From Euborellia annulipes (lineage: Eukaryota; Arthropoda; Insecta; Dermaptera; Anisolabididae), in the NCBI GenBank assembly GCA_023213315.1, contig JAKCPI010028525.1, positions 26,475 through 90,474 on the forward strand: a stretch of 64,000 nt of DNA, given 5' to 3'. The translations under genes and the position numbers were made by a program. Shown piece after piece: positions 1-11,700 of the stretch. Within the stretch, counting starts at the first letter, position 1, and each line of letters begins with the position of its first letter. The notes under the pieces are model-generated. The model saw nothing but the letters and a program-made list of their open reading frames with translations. It searched no databases and had not been told where the DNA came from.

Positions 1-211
1 TGCCCCCCCCCCTGGAAAATTAAAATGATACAAAAAAATGTATAACAAAAAAAAATACAAAAAAACGTTTCTCAGTATCATCCACCTTGCCGCGGTGAGA
101 AAGCTTTAATTATTAAGAGATGTATAACATTATTAATATCAAAGTACGTTTTTTTTAACTTATCTGGAAGTGACTTGCCCCCCCCTGCAAAAAATCCTGC
201 GGACGCCCTTG
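1..211. repeat. Right part of a C-tract hAT-like element, cut by the window edge
   Basis: C runs lie near both visible ends and the right end reads GCGGACGCCCTTG, close to the CAAGGGCGGAT terminus of the elements at 38144 and 38546. The left terminus is not in the window, so length and target duplication cannot be checked. Positions 212-604 hold only AT-rich sequence and presumably the TMEM126 promoter. Confidence 0.45.
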
Positions 212-604
212 TCATCAGCATCAATAATTTACACCAAAAGCTCTTCGTAATTTAATTAACCGGATTATTCTCAAAATTTATTTGAGATTTCAAAATCTCA
301 ATTTAAAAAAATCACCATTTGGATGTTAGAAGTTGCCAATATATAAATATATATATATATTGTATTTGAATATATTATACCATAATAAGCACCGATTTCA
401 TCTCTTGTTTATAATTTAAATATCCTTGAAATATAATTGATAACTGTTTATAATTGCCTTCTAAAATTATTAATTATTATTTTTGTTAATTTAGTGACAT
501 TTTAAAGAAATATGGTTTTGCATGTTGGCACAATTTTCTTTTTTTTTTTATTTAAATTATTTAAAATGTCATAACCTTAAAAAGAACATGAATATAAAAA
601 TATA

Positions 605-1252
605 ATGGCTTTGCATAAAACAAGATCAGAATTACCAAAAGGTGCGGTAGAATTAACTGAAGAAGAGGCTATTGTATATCAATATAATTTTTATAAGAAA
701 TGGAAACCACAAAGTGACGTTTGGCCCATCACTTACGGATCTGGAATTCTCGGAGCCCTGAGCGGCCTGAATAGTATTTACATTCAAAACTATTACAGAA
801 GAAAATTACTTCTACATAATTATGGACGAGCTGCTACATATATTCCTATTGTAATTCTACCTACTGCCTTCGCAGCTCTTTTTCATGAGAATCTGGTGAC
901 TAATGATATTGTCCTCAGTACATTTAAATCTTCTTGCTCTGTTTGTATGGAAACGCGTTCAGCATTTATACAATCTACCTTTTCGAATTTTTATCCACTT
1001 CTACTAGCACCACTTGCATCATTCTTCTTTGCAACGAATTATTTTACACATTATGTACCACCGGTAATTGAAGTGAAAAACTTTTTAACTTTTACTTATA
1101 ATTTAAGTAAACCTTTATTGTCAAAACTACCATATACTATAATGGCACAAATGGTTATAGCTGCTTTTATGACATATTTAGAAAGTCAATCTGTATTAAA
1201 GGTTTCGAAAAAATTAGAGGAAGAAAATTATGATAAAGAATTGATCTACTAA
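605..1252 (+). CDS. TMEM126: TMEM126-family mitochondrial inner-membrane protein
   Basis: An uninterrupted 215-residue ORF that I recognise as TMEM126 (TMEM126A/B family; members act in assembly of mitochondrial complex I). Four hydrophobic segments are visible at about residues 42-60, 76-96, 130-148 and 176-194, linked by short polar loops, with a conserved-looking CSVC..R motif at 111-118 and a basic YRRK stretch at 64-67. The length matches the family (about 195-230 residues). The start at 605 is the first ATG in this frame, and the acidic-rich N-terminus follows directly. No intron interrupts it; a single-exon gene is possible, but a retrocopy is not excluded, although the frame is intact and the flanks show no poly(A) tract or target duplication. 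A poly(A) signal follows at 1285. Recognition is from sequence memory, not a search. Confidence 0.85.
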   Translation: MALHKTRSELPKGAVELTEEEAIVYQYNFYKKWKPQSDVWPITYGSGILGALSGLNSIYIQNYYRRKLLLHNYGRAATYIPIVILPTAFAALFHENLVTNDIVLSTFKSSCSVCMETRSAFIQSTFSNFYPLLLAPLASFFFATNYFTHYVPPVIEVKNFLTFTYNLSKPLLSKLPYTIMAQMVIAAFMTYLESQSVLKVSKKLEEENYDKELIY

Positions 1253-1284
1253 AATTTATTTTTTGTTCAATTGATTTGATTATC

Positions 1285-1290
1285 AATAAA
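1285..1290 (+). promoter_or_regulatory. Poly(A) signal of TMEM126
   Basis: AATAAA 33 bases after the TMEM126 stop codon, the only canonical signal close downstream, which implies a very short 3' UTR. Confidence 0.6.
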
Positions 1291-2056
1291 AAGTTTTAGA
1301 ATTCACTTGATTTGTTATTAATTATATAATTTAATATTTGATAACTTGTTAAACTGGATGTGTAGACCTGGTGTAGAAATAGAAAAGAAACAAGGTTTTT
1401 CAGTTCTTTGAAACATGTTATTTTATTTCGAATTTTCTATGCAATTTATCATCACCTCACCCAATCAATGTCATCTCTTTGAGAAATTTCTTCATACAAA
1501 CCAATTTTTAGGAACAAAAGTATTATTTAGTTCACAATCAAGAATAGAACAATATTATAAATAGGTATTATTTCGATAAAGTAAATACATTAGGAGATAT
1601 TTTAATTTTTCATGAATCAAAGGGGGGGGGGGGGGTTGCAAAGACCGTAAACAGACGGAATAAAAGCCCCCCCCCTCCCCACAATCCAAATACTTTTTCT
1701 ACGCCTATGGCACAGGAAGAAAAATACAAATTTTAAATTAATCAATTTTTAAATATATCTGATGATTATTAATTCTTTTCTTAAAATATGCCACCAGTGC
1801 CCCTCTTCCTCGCCTAAACCAAAGATTTCGCCCCCCCTCCTACTATGCAAAAGATACACTCCAATTTTTATTAAACTTTTACTATTGAAAGTATTATGAA
1901 AGCAGTGTATACTGTCTCTTGTATCAATTGTACGATATACAGTATTTGAGAAAAATTTCTCTTCCATGGCACCGTGTTTATTTTCTAATAAATATTTTGA
2001 CAATTTAAAACTAACTTTTGTTTTGTATCAATTACAGTTATTTGTTACAATATACA
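1291..2056. other. Intergenic, AT-rich, with a C/G-tract remnant
   Basis: No gene seen. About 1612-1709 holds a G14 run, a C run and a terminal CTACGCCTATG, which looks like the right end of the same hAT-like group as 55547-55802; the left end is not recognisable. Confidence 0.35.
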
Positions 2057-2233
2057 CATGGGCGTAACTAGGGGGAGGGCCTCCCCCCCCAGAAAGCTCT
2101 TTGCCCCAGGTTTGCCAAGAAAATTTGGGGCTTTCCAGGCCCATCGGAGGTTAGCTGATCCCATGCCCCCCCCTCAGCGAGGATGGCTGGTCCTATGCCC
2201 CCCCCCCAGCCATATTCTCTAGTTACGCCCATG
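2057..2233. mobile_element. Nonautonomous hAT-like MITE (177 bp)
   Basis: Perfect 15-bp terminal inverted repeats (CATGGGCGTAACTAG at the left, its complement at the right) are flanked by a perfect 8-bp direct repeat AATATACA (2049-2056 and 2234-2241). The 8-bp duplication is the signature of the hAT superfamily. C runs lie inside both ends. No coding capacity. Confidence 0.85.
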
Positions 2234-2799
2234 AATATACAGTTTTTCCTTCCATGTGTTTCTAATAAATATTTAACAATTTAAAATTAACTTTCGTTCT
2301 GAGCAAAATATTTTAGTTCAGTTCATAAATCTAGTTCATTTCTAAACCTACATGGCTAGTTTTCCATCTTCGTTATTCAATCTCTTTGTTTTTGTCTCCA
2401 CGTGCGTTGATAGCTCGCTTTCTCTCAGCTGTTATTTCTGTTGTTTTTTACTTTTTATACAATTAGTTCAATCGTAGTTGTCAATACTTTATACGACTAG
2501 AAATATTAATCAGGTTAAATGAACAGTTTAATTTAAAGCCTTAAGTAATTATAATCGTTTTAAAAGTATGTTTAATTGATATCATTAATTAAACCAATCA
2601 AATAAGGAAGAGTTATAAAATAGGAAGTGAATGTTATGTGATGTTAACCAACCCACCCACTTTCACCAGCAATGTTTGTTGACATTTTTAACGATGACAT
2701 CATAGTTGGTCTCAACACTGGTTCCGAATAAAAAAAGCATTTATTCCCATTTAATTTGTAAGAAATTGATTATTTTTCGAAAATATTTAAACAAAAATT
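2234..2799. other. gcl upstream region
   Basis: Unique AT-rich sequence between the MITE and the gcl start codon, presumably promoter and 5' UTR of gcl. No clear TATA or initiator could be fixed by eye; a CRE-like GATGACATCA lies at about 2693-2702. Confidence 0.3.
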
Positions 2800-5700
2800 A
2801 TGGGGAATTTACTAAGTTATCCAATGGAAAATATCGTTCGGCCAATTAATTCAATTATACGAAAAAAAAGAAAACGGGATGGATCAGATTCACAAAGTGA
2901 AGATGATGAATCCCTTTCAGCTATTAAAAAATCACTTCATACTCCAAAAAGGTAAATATATATTTTTATTTTATTCTTATTTGATAAACGGAATTTATAA
3001 AATCTAGAAAAAGTACATTTTATGAATAGACTTAAGCCTCTTCTACTGTACAGAATTTCAAAATTTTTCATAATGAAAATCTTATAGTTTTTTTAAATTA
3101 ATAACTTAAATAAACTAAAGATTTAATTAAATCTAGAACATTTTAAAGATAAGGATCCGATTCAGTACGGAATATTGGTAAACAATCGGATGAATAAAGT
3201 TCTCTTAATTCAAATGAGATTTGACAAGAAGAATTTAAGATAAAAAAATTAGCTAAATTATCATTAATTTTTATTTTATATGTTATCAACTGTACAATCA
3301 AGTTATATTTCATGGAATGTACAACTTATATTTTCTAGATTCTGTACTTAATATATAATATTTATTAAATATTCTCATTTTTATTTTTTAGGAGGAAATT
3401 AACAAGTACTGCACAATATATTTTTAATACTTTATTCAAAGAAGGAAATAACAGTGATGTTACAGTAAATGCCTTAGGAAAAGCCTGGAAATTACATAAA
3501 GTTTATCTCTCACAGGTATTACATAAATATAAATAACTTCTCAAATACAATACTTATTTACACCTTTATTTATATTTCTTGAATGGTTCAATGTAACAAT
3601 TTCAATACTCTTCAATTAATTTTTAGTTCATTTAGTATCATGAAAAATAAACATTAAACAGAACTTTTTAATGAAAATATTCTTTTTTAATTGGATGATT
3701 CATTTAATATTATAATTGATTGACAACTATAAACAGATGCTTTTGAGGTTGTGGCTGTGATGTTATTATAATGGAGAAATGGAGATATCAGCCAGATTGG
3801 AATGATCTAGGTTCAATAAAACTCTCAGAATAAGACGTTTCGATCTGAATTTATTTGGCCATCTTCCGTTATTGGGAATTATACACATAATGCAAGTGCA
3901 CATGTGATCAAACCAGGATTTGTCAATAATAAAATTTATTTGCTTCATACCAAATTATATGGCTCCTGTGCTTGGGCACTTTTATTATGTGTATAATTCC
4001 TAATAACTGAAGATGGCCAAATAAATTCAGACCGAAACGTCTTATTCTGGGAGTTTTATTGAATCTAGATCATTCCAATTTGTCTGATATCTCCATTTTT
4101 CCATTATAACTATAAACAGAAGCGGTTAGTCGGTTAATTTTTGTCTAATAAGGTCAAGAATCAGCTAAGACAGGATCCCATTTACAATAAAACTTTGGTA
4201 ACATTTATATTTTTAATTGGGTATTGGCTCAGGCCTCATCTCTTTACCCTATTATCTGAAAAACACATGTACCATTGTTACCGTTAGTAAGAACCTTCCT
4301 TTTTATAGTTTTTTTTATCTCCCTTAAATAAAGTCAACATTGATAAAATATCAAAAAATATCTTAAAGGTGTGATATTGTGTACATTTCATATCTAGGCA
4401 TATTTAAATAAATATATACAGCAGTTATAAAAATATCAAGACTGAACAAAGCAGTAAGTCTTCAATAACCTTGAAAAAGGACTTTCTAAAATGACCAATC
4501 TCCAGGTGTCTTTATTTGCATACGTGTTCCCTGAACAGAATCCTTCAAAAAATTGCACTATTAAGAATTAAAATATTTTTCATTAATACACTATTAGTTA
4601 TTAGTTTTCACTATTCTGGTTCTTGTATCCCCCACAAATCTTTATTAACTACTTTGTTATCCTGACTGCTTGAAACCTATGGCTATTTTTCAAAATTTTA
4701 ATCTCATATTTGTATATTTTATACACAATAGACTAGGTTTTTTGTTTTACTCGCGATTTATTTATAATTTTGGGAAAAACCTAGTTTATTTTCTCGAAAA
4801 TATTTATAATTTTCGCTTGCATTCTCATTTGTTTGCATAGTTTTATTCTTTATTAATACAAGTCAATCGCTTGTTTACATTAGATAAACTATCCAAATAT
4901 TTCCTTTTTTTAAATTAGAATTGTTTAATTTAAAATATTTATCCTTAGAAATATCCAAGTCAATAGCACTACCAAAATAAATTTTTCTTAGCTTTAAATT
5001 TACACGATTTTTAATATAGCTTTGTATTAATATTACTCTAGAATTTTATATTATTTTAATTATTAAAATTTTTTTTTCAGAGTCCATATTTTGCAAGTAT
5101 GTTTTCTGGATCTTGGAAAGAAACTTTTGAAGATATTGTTAATCTTAAAGTAGACGATCCTGATGTAAATCTAAAATGTAAATTGATTACATTCTTATAA
5201 TTATTATTAAGAAACTTTCTATTTATTTACATAGAGAAGGAGGCTGCTTTGCTTAATATTCTGTCAGTGGCATGACATTGACATTATTTTTTCTACATCA
5301 CCAATTACACTTTTATTTACATGTCATAGGTCAGTCAATGCTTACCAAATGTTTGGCAAAACGTCAAAACATTATATTCAATATTATTGTATGATGTATA
5401 GATGACTGTCAAATTTCTTTTACTTTTCTTTTTCGGCTGCTTAGGCCCGTTAAGTTTAAATTTTATATTTTTTCCCTCTGGGCAACCGAAAATTTTTATA
5501 TACATTCTGTTAAACAAGCACAGAATGCACCTTTAAATTACCGAAAGTAAGAAAAAATTGTGTACTGTGCGACCAGTCATATTTTATTTATTACCCCCCC
5601 CCCCCCCCCCCCCCCGAGAAACTCCTCTGGATTCGCTCTTGGCCGCAAACGGCTAAAAGATATGCAGCCTAAGTGTTTTTTTTTTTTTTACCTTTGATAA

Positions 5701-8700
5701 CGGTTTTGTTTATAATTTCGTTAATTATTAACATATTTTCACGAATGAATAATTTTTGGAAAGCTAAAGATTTATAGAATATATATTCTTTTCATTCAGG
5801 GATACCTAAAATTGTATTAGGGGTGTCCAAAGCAAAAAAAATATCTGAAAAAATTCGATTTTTCTAAACTTTTAACCATTTGCGTGCCGCACGGTTAAAG
5901 GACCTCCAATTGGCCTAAAACTTAAAATTTATTTTTATTATAACCATCTCCATATTTTTAAGGGGAGTCGCCTTAAAAAAATTTTGAAAATTAAAAATAA
6001 GACCCGTTTTAGAATACATATTCTATTAAAATTTATTTTTCTCTATATTTCCAAAACTGTGCTCGATGGAAAAATTCTAACTACATATCTGAATTCAGTA
6101 TAAAAAAAATATACTAAATTCACTAAACAGATTTTTTGTGAAGAAAACCTTGTGTTATCAAATAATGGATGAAATGTATTTAGCGTTTTACTAAACTTGT
6201 GCAATTATTGTTCATTGAATGTTAATAAGTTAATATAGGCCTATTATTTCTAAAAAAAAAAAATAATAATGCCACAGCAAAATTTCTACACAAAATTATC
6301 TAATGCAAAGCATATCATATCATTTGCTAACTTGTAAGCTTTTTTCTCCTTTTATATTCCTTCTGGATTTTTATTATTTTTATTTTTTTCTAGCTCTTGA
6401 AATTGTCTTCGGCTCAATGTATTTAGATGAAGTAATTCTAAATCCAAGTGAAATAGTTGCAACATTGGCAACAGCAAATCTCTTCCAACTTGAATCTCTT
6501 ATCGACCAATGCATTGGAATAATGATAGAGACAGTTAACGTTGAGGTCACTAACCAAATATCTTATCATAATTTTATTTATTTTTTTTTTTTTAATATTT
6601 TATTTATCTTTTTCTTTTTTAGACAGTAAATAAATACTATGAATCCTCAATAAAATATTGCATTAAAACTGTAGAAGAGGCTTCTTTTCGTTGGCTTTTA
6701 GTCAACTTATGTACTATTTTAGTAGAGAAACCAAACTTAATGCGAGAACTTGGGTAATTTTTTTTACTTCTTTCAGAATTTTTTTAAATAAATCTAATTT
6801 AAAAAACTTAATTTTATATGATTAATGCCCGTTTGCACCAACACATCTTAGATCTTAAGCTCGTTTTACATCTTACAATTGAATTTGAAATCAGGAAATC
6901 GGGTCTTAAGATTCTCTATTTGTGCCTCCATCGCATAAATATTAACAATAGGATATATTTACTTCAAAAAAATATATATTCTATATAAATATAAATTGTT
7001 GAATAGGTGAAATGCCACATTTCGCTTTTTAGTTTATGCAAGGCTCAAGACGAGCTTAAGATCTAAGATGTTTTGGTGCAAAAAAAGGATAAAACCAAAT
7101 TAATCAATTAATTAATCTTAATAGAGTAAATAAATATCTTATTTTTCTCTTTATTGCTGTATTTGATTGTGTATTTATTTTTTTTTTATTTTAAGGATCG
7201 AGCTGCTCACGAAACTTATACAACATCCGGATCTTATAGTAATACAAACAGAGTTTAATTTGTATACCCTTCTAAGATATTGGTTATATTTACAAATACA
7301 TCAATCATATGAAAAGCCTTTAAGAGAAGCAACAGAAATACGAGAATATTTTGACAAACTAAATGGTAAACTCATATTATTTGAACAATTAATAAGCAGA
7401 GGCGAAACTAAGTGCAGGCTATGAACTAGGTTCACCATTATATTAAAAACATTTTTCCAAAACCTATAAAGTTCGTGGCTGTTGATTTACACACAAGGAA
7501 GGGAGCGGGAGCAGCCAAAAATCAAAGCCTCCGATTTTATTACAATTTGCTAAATACAAAATTCTATGGTTATAATTCAATTATCTCTGAGCTTGGGCAC
7601 AGGAACCATAGAATTTTGTATGAAGCAAATATATTTTATTATTGACGAGTCCTGGTTGGATCACATGTGCACTAGCACTATGTGTATAATTCCCGATAAC
7701 TGAAGATGGCCAAATAAATTCAGGCCGAAACGTCTTATCCTGGGAGTTTTATTAACCTGGACAATCCCAATTTGGCTGATATCTCCAATTCTCCACTATA
7801 ATCACATCACAGCCACAACTTCAAAAGCAAAGATCTAACTTTACTAATTTTTTTTTCTTCCCACCCAGGCCTAGACAATTATGTCATTTCGGCCACCCTA
7901 CCATCAAAAAAACATTACTAATAAAATACATCATTTAAAATTATTCCTTCAATGCACTTAACTTCGCCATTTATTAACTAATACCTTCATAAATTTTAAA
8001 AAATAAAATAACTAGTAGTTTTTTTAATTTAATTTTTTTATAATTTAACCTGTTTATTATTTTTTTTTTAGCAGATCAAGAAGCATATCTTTCAACTAAA
8101 GAAGGGGAAATTTTCGCACCACCTTTTAAAGCTTTGAGATTAGAACATCTGCTGTATCATCATCTTGATTTTGAGAGAATTACCAAAGATAATATTATGC
8201 CTTTAGATTGGTTTACAAAATATATCCGAAAACAGTGGAATAGTATGCTTCGTTGTGACCAAGGCATTGATAAGGGGTATTATTTCATTTATTCATTCTC
8301 TTGAAATATCTCTCACTTAAGTTAATTTATTAAACACAAGAAAGGGAGCAGGAGCAGCCAAAAATCGAAGCCTCCGATTTTATTACATTTACCGAGACGC
8401 CTCGGGAAAACTTTATTCTCCCATCATTAGTTTTTCAAATTGTACCTGTCGCGGAGTTGACAAAAGGGCACAATACATTTATTATGTATTCTGTTTATGG
8501 ATGAGTTGCTCATTGACTTGTTTAGTGAGATTTGAAAGACTGATGATGGAAGAATAAAGTTTTCCCGAGGCGTCTCGGTAATTGTAATAAAATCGGGGGC
8601 TTTGATTTTTGCTGCCCCTGCTCCCTTCCTTGTGTGTAAATCAACAGCCTCGTACTTCGTAGGTAATTTATTAACATATATTAATATATAACTCGATCCC

Positions 8701-11700
8701 GCCTATTGCTAAGTTGAATTGTAGCTACAATCAAAAAGTCCAGCCTATTTTTAACCGGGAAGCTTGGAAAAACATGTTAAAATTTTAAATACGTACAGTA
8801 AGGGACAATATTAAATTAAAATTAAATATACAAATTAAACACTAAGTTATTTGTTTCAAAGGTTTTATTAATTAAAAATTAACACTTGATACGTATTTCG
8901 ACAATTTCTTGTCATCATCAGAAGTGATCTCTTCTGATGATGACAAGAAATTGTCGAAATACGTATCAAGTGTTAATTTTTAATTAATAAAACCTTTGAA
9001 ACAAATAACCTAGTGTTTAATTTGTATATTTAATTTTAATTTACAAAATGTTTCAACGAGAACCAACGGTCGAAAGTTAAATCTTATGACAATATTAAGT
9101 CACACCATGCGTTTTCTAATTGTGATTATTTCATTGTTTTTATAAAAGAAAATTATAAACTTTATCAAGCGATTTTTCTTTTCGAAAAAGCCCTTCATCT
9201 GCTGACAAGTAATCTCAACAAATATAAAATTTTAAATATTTCTTCTTGTCAAGTTTCGAATTAATGCCCTGCCAATTTTATTTTATAATTTTTTTTGCAT
9301 CATTCCTTTTTTTTAGGCCAAGTAAAATGGATTTCAAAGAATTCTCCTTACAATCGCTTCGTTGTGCTCGTACAATCACAGCTTTTAAAGATACTGTTTG
9401 GAGATGGACGGGGTTTAATTTTGGTCTAGATTTGGTCTGGACATTTGATGGAAGAAATATAAATATAAGAAGAAATCAACAGAGTGATCAAGCAACGTTG
9501 TCAAGTCTTATGATAAATCGACAAATTCTTCTTCGGTGAGAATTAATTAATTATTTTTATGAGTTTTTCACTTTATATATATATTTATTTCAACGAGTTC
9601 AAAAACAAAATAAAAAGTTTTTTTAGATCCAAGATCAGGCGAGAGAAGTCCTCAATAATTTTAACCCCATTTCTTTCGCCCTTCTCTCTTCTGGCAAACT
9701 TTTTGAATTGATTTTCGTCTATTCTCTTCCCTTAATATGTTTTAAGCCGCCTCAGAGTATTAAAATAACCGTTGAAGAAAGAAAAAAACAAGAAGAAAAT
9801 GCAGCCAATGTAGTTTCTTTATTGAGATCAGTCCACGGCTAACATTTCAGTTCTAGGTTTGAATCAACATCTGAACTGTGGCTGTGTCAAAAAGGCTTTT
9901 CCCGAGACGGGAGGGCTACAGAATGAGTCTTACTCACTTTTAATAACAAAAATGCGGAGAAAGTATATATATATATATATATATATGAACCCTGTTATTC
10001 AATGGTGTGTCAAAGCCAAAAAATTCAAAATTGAGTTAAGCACGGAATATTGTTTCAAATGCTTTAATTAATAGTATTTTTTATGAAATATGTCCTAAAA
10101 AATTTATTTTTAATGTAAAAGCATAAAATTATTTTTACAATATTTCAATGCAGGATTTTACATTTTTCAATAATGATTTATGTACTTAACATGTTGTTTC
10201 GTAATACTTAATTTGAAAAGAACAATTTTTCATTTATGCGTCAAAGTACAAGACATCGTAAACAACTATACGCTTGAGATATATTGTTGCGTTTATGCCC
10301 TAAGTATTTTCAATTATGAACACCGGCATCGCTATTGTTTAGAGGTATTTAATATAAACTCAAGAAAATATTAATTTTATTTATTTCAAATTTATATATT
10401 CAATACACTATTACTATATTCCATTTGTTGAAATTTAATACAAGTATTTCATAACCTACAAAAATTATCAATAGTTATATTATAATTCATTTTTTACTTT
10501 CTTTTAGCCTAATTCTATAATGTTTTCTATCTTTTTCTATGAACATATATATATATATATATAATTTTCCAATTAACAATTAATATCGTTTAATTGAGTT
10601 TTAATCAGTGTGATTTTAACAACCAATAAAAAGTTATTTACCAAATAATATTATATATATTTTTTCCCTTAAATAAACAAAAATCATTTTTTTTTGAAAA
10701 ATGAGAAAATTTTCTCTGAATTCGTAGACGTCAAAATTTAATTTTTTGATATTATTCCTGATAATGAAAATGAAGATGAGGATGAGGATCAGTGCGATTT
10801 CGAAAAGACAACAAAACAATATTAGGTTAGGTTAGGTTGAAGTGGCCGTAATATTAAGTCTATTTCATTATTATAACTTTGATTTACTGTTTCCAAGCTA
10901 TTTATTCAGAAATTAATTGATGAGAAAATTTTGATATCACTTTCTATTTAATTTTAAAATATTAATACTATTTAAAATTGATGAATGTGATTTTGATAAA
11001 AAGTTTCTATGCTACTAGTATTAAATATAAAGAGACTTTGAAGCATTTTTGCAAATATAATTGGACTTAGAGAATTTTTCAATCATGGGTCAAGGGACTT
11101 TGAAGCATTTTTTACAAATATATATCGCACATAGAGAATTTTGTAAAAATAATTTTTTATATTTTATTTTTTCTCTAAATTAGTCATATTTTTAGAGATA
11201 ATTTATGAATATCTGTCATAATTACAGTATTTACTTGCACAATTGACAAAAAAATGATATATAATCTAATAAAAACAATTTAAATCAGAAAAACTTTAAT
11301 GTTGATTTTCTCAAAACTCGATATTTGGTCTTTGACACACCATTGAATAACAGGGTTCATATATACCTTTTTGACACAATCTAGTAGGCCAATCTGACAC
11401 ACCACCGTTTAAAAAAAGCTATTCTGTAAACCAAGTTTTAATAACGACGTTAATATGTTACTTTTATCTCAAAGCTGACAAAATCATAACCTTACTTTTT
11501 GGTTAAAGACGCCATTTTGATGCATTAAATACGGCGTTAAAATATTAAAGGCACCCCCTAGAGATGACATGAATTTTTAACACTAGAAACTTTTGGCGCT
11601 TTGGCGTTAAAGTTTTTGCTTACAGCAGTGTTTCCCACCCTTTTTTGATGTGCGGCCCACTTTTTCCGTTAAAAAATCGCTGAGGCCCAGTGTATACTAT

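Larger units (their letters stand above)
8814..9081. mobile_element. Near-perfect palindromic insertion with back-to-back hammerhead motifs
   Basis: The palindrome runs about 8812-9043 (arms about 110 bp) around a centre near 8929 and lies in gcl intron 7. A direct repeat GACAATATTAA sits at 8804-8814 and about 9082-9092, which suggests a target duplication made by insertion into a mariner-like MITE end (CAGTAAGGGACAATATTA at 8797). The inner arm ends carry one hammerhead motif on each strand. Confidence 0.65.

Noticed and set aside
8397..8590. Hammerhead in the 8334-8663 insertion
   Set aside because: CTGATGA is present, but the GAAA box is GAGG and helix I does not pair.
10822..10836. TTAGG-like repeats suggesting telomeric sequence
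   Set aside because: Only two to three units; too short to mean anything.
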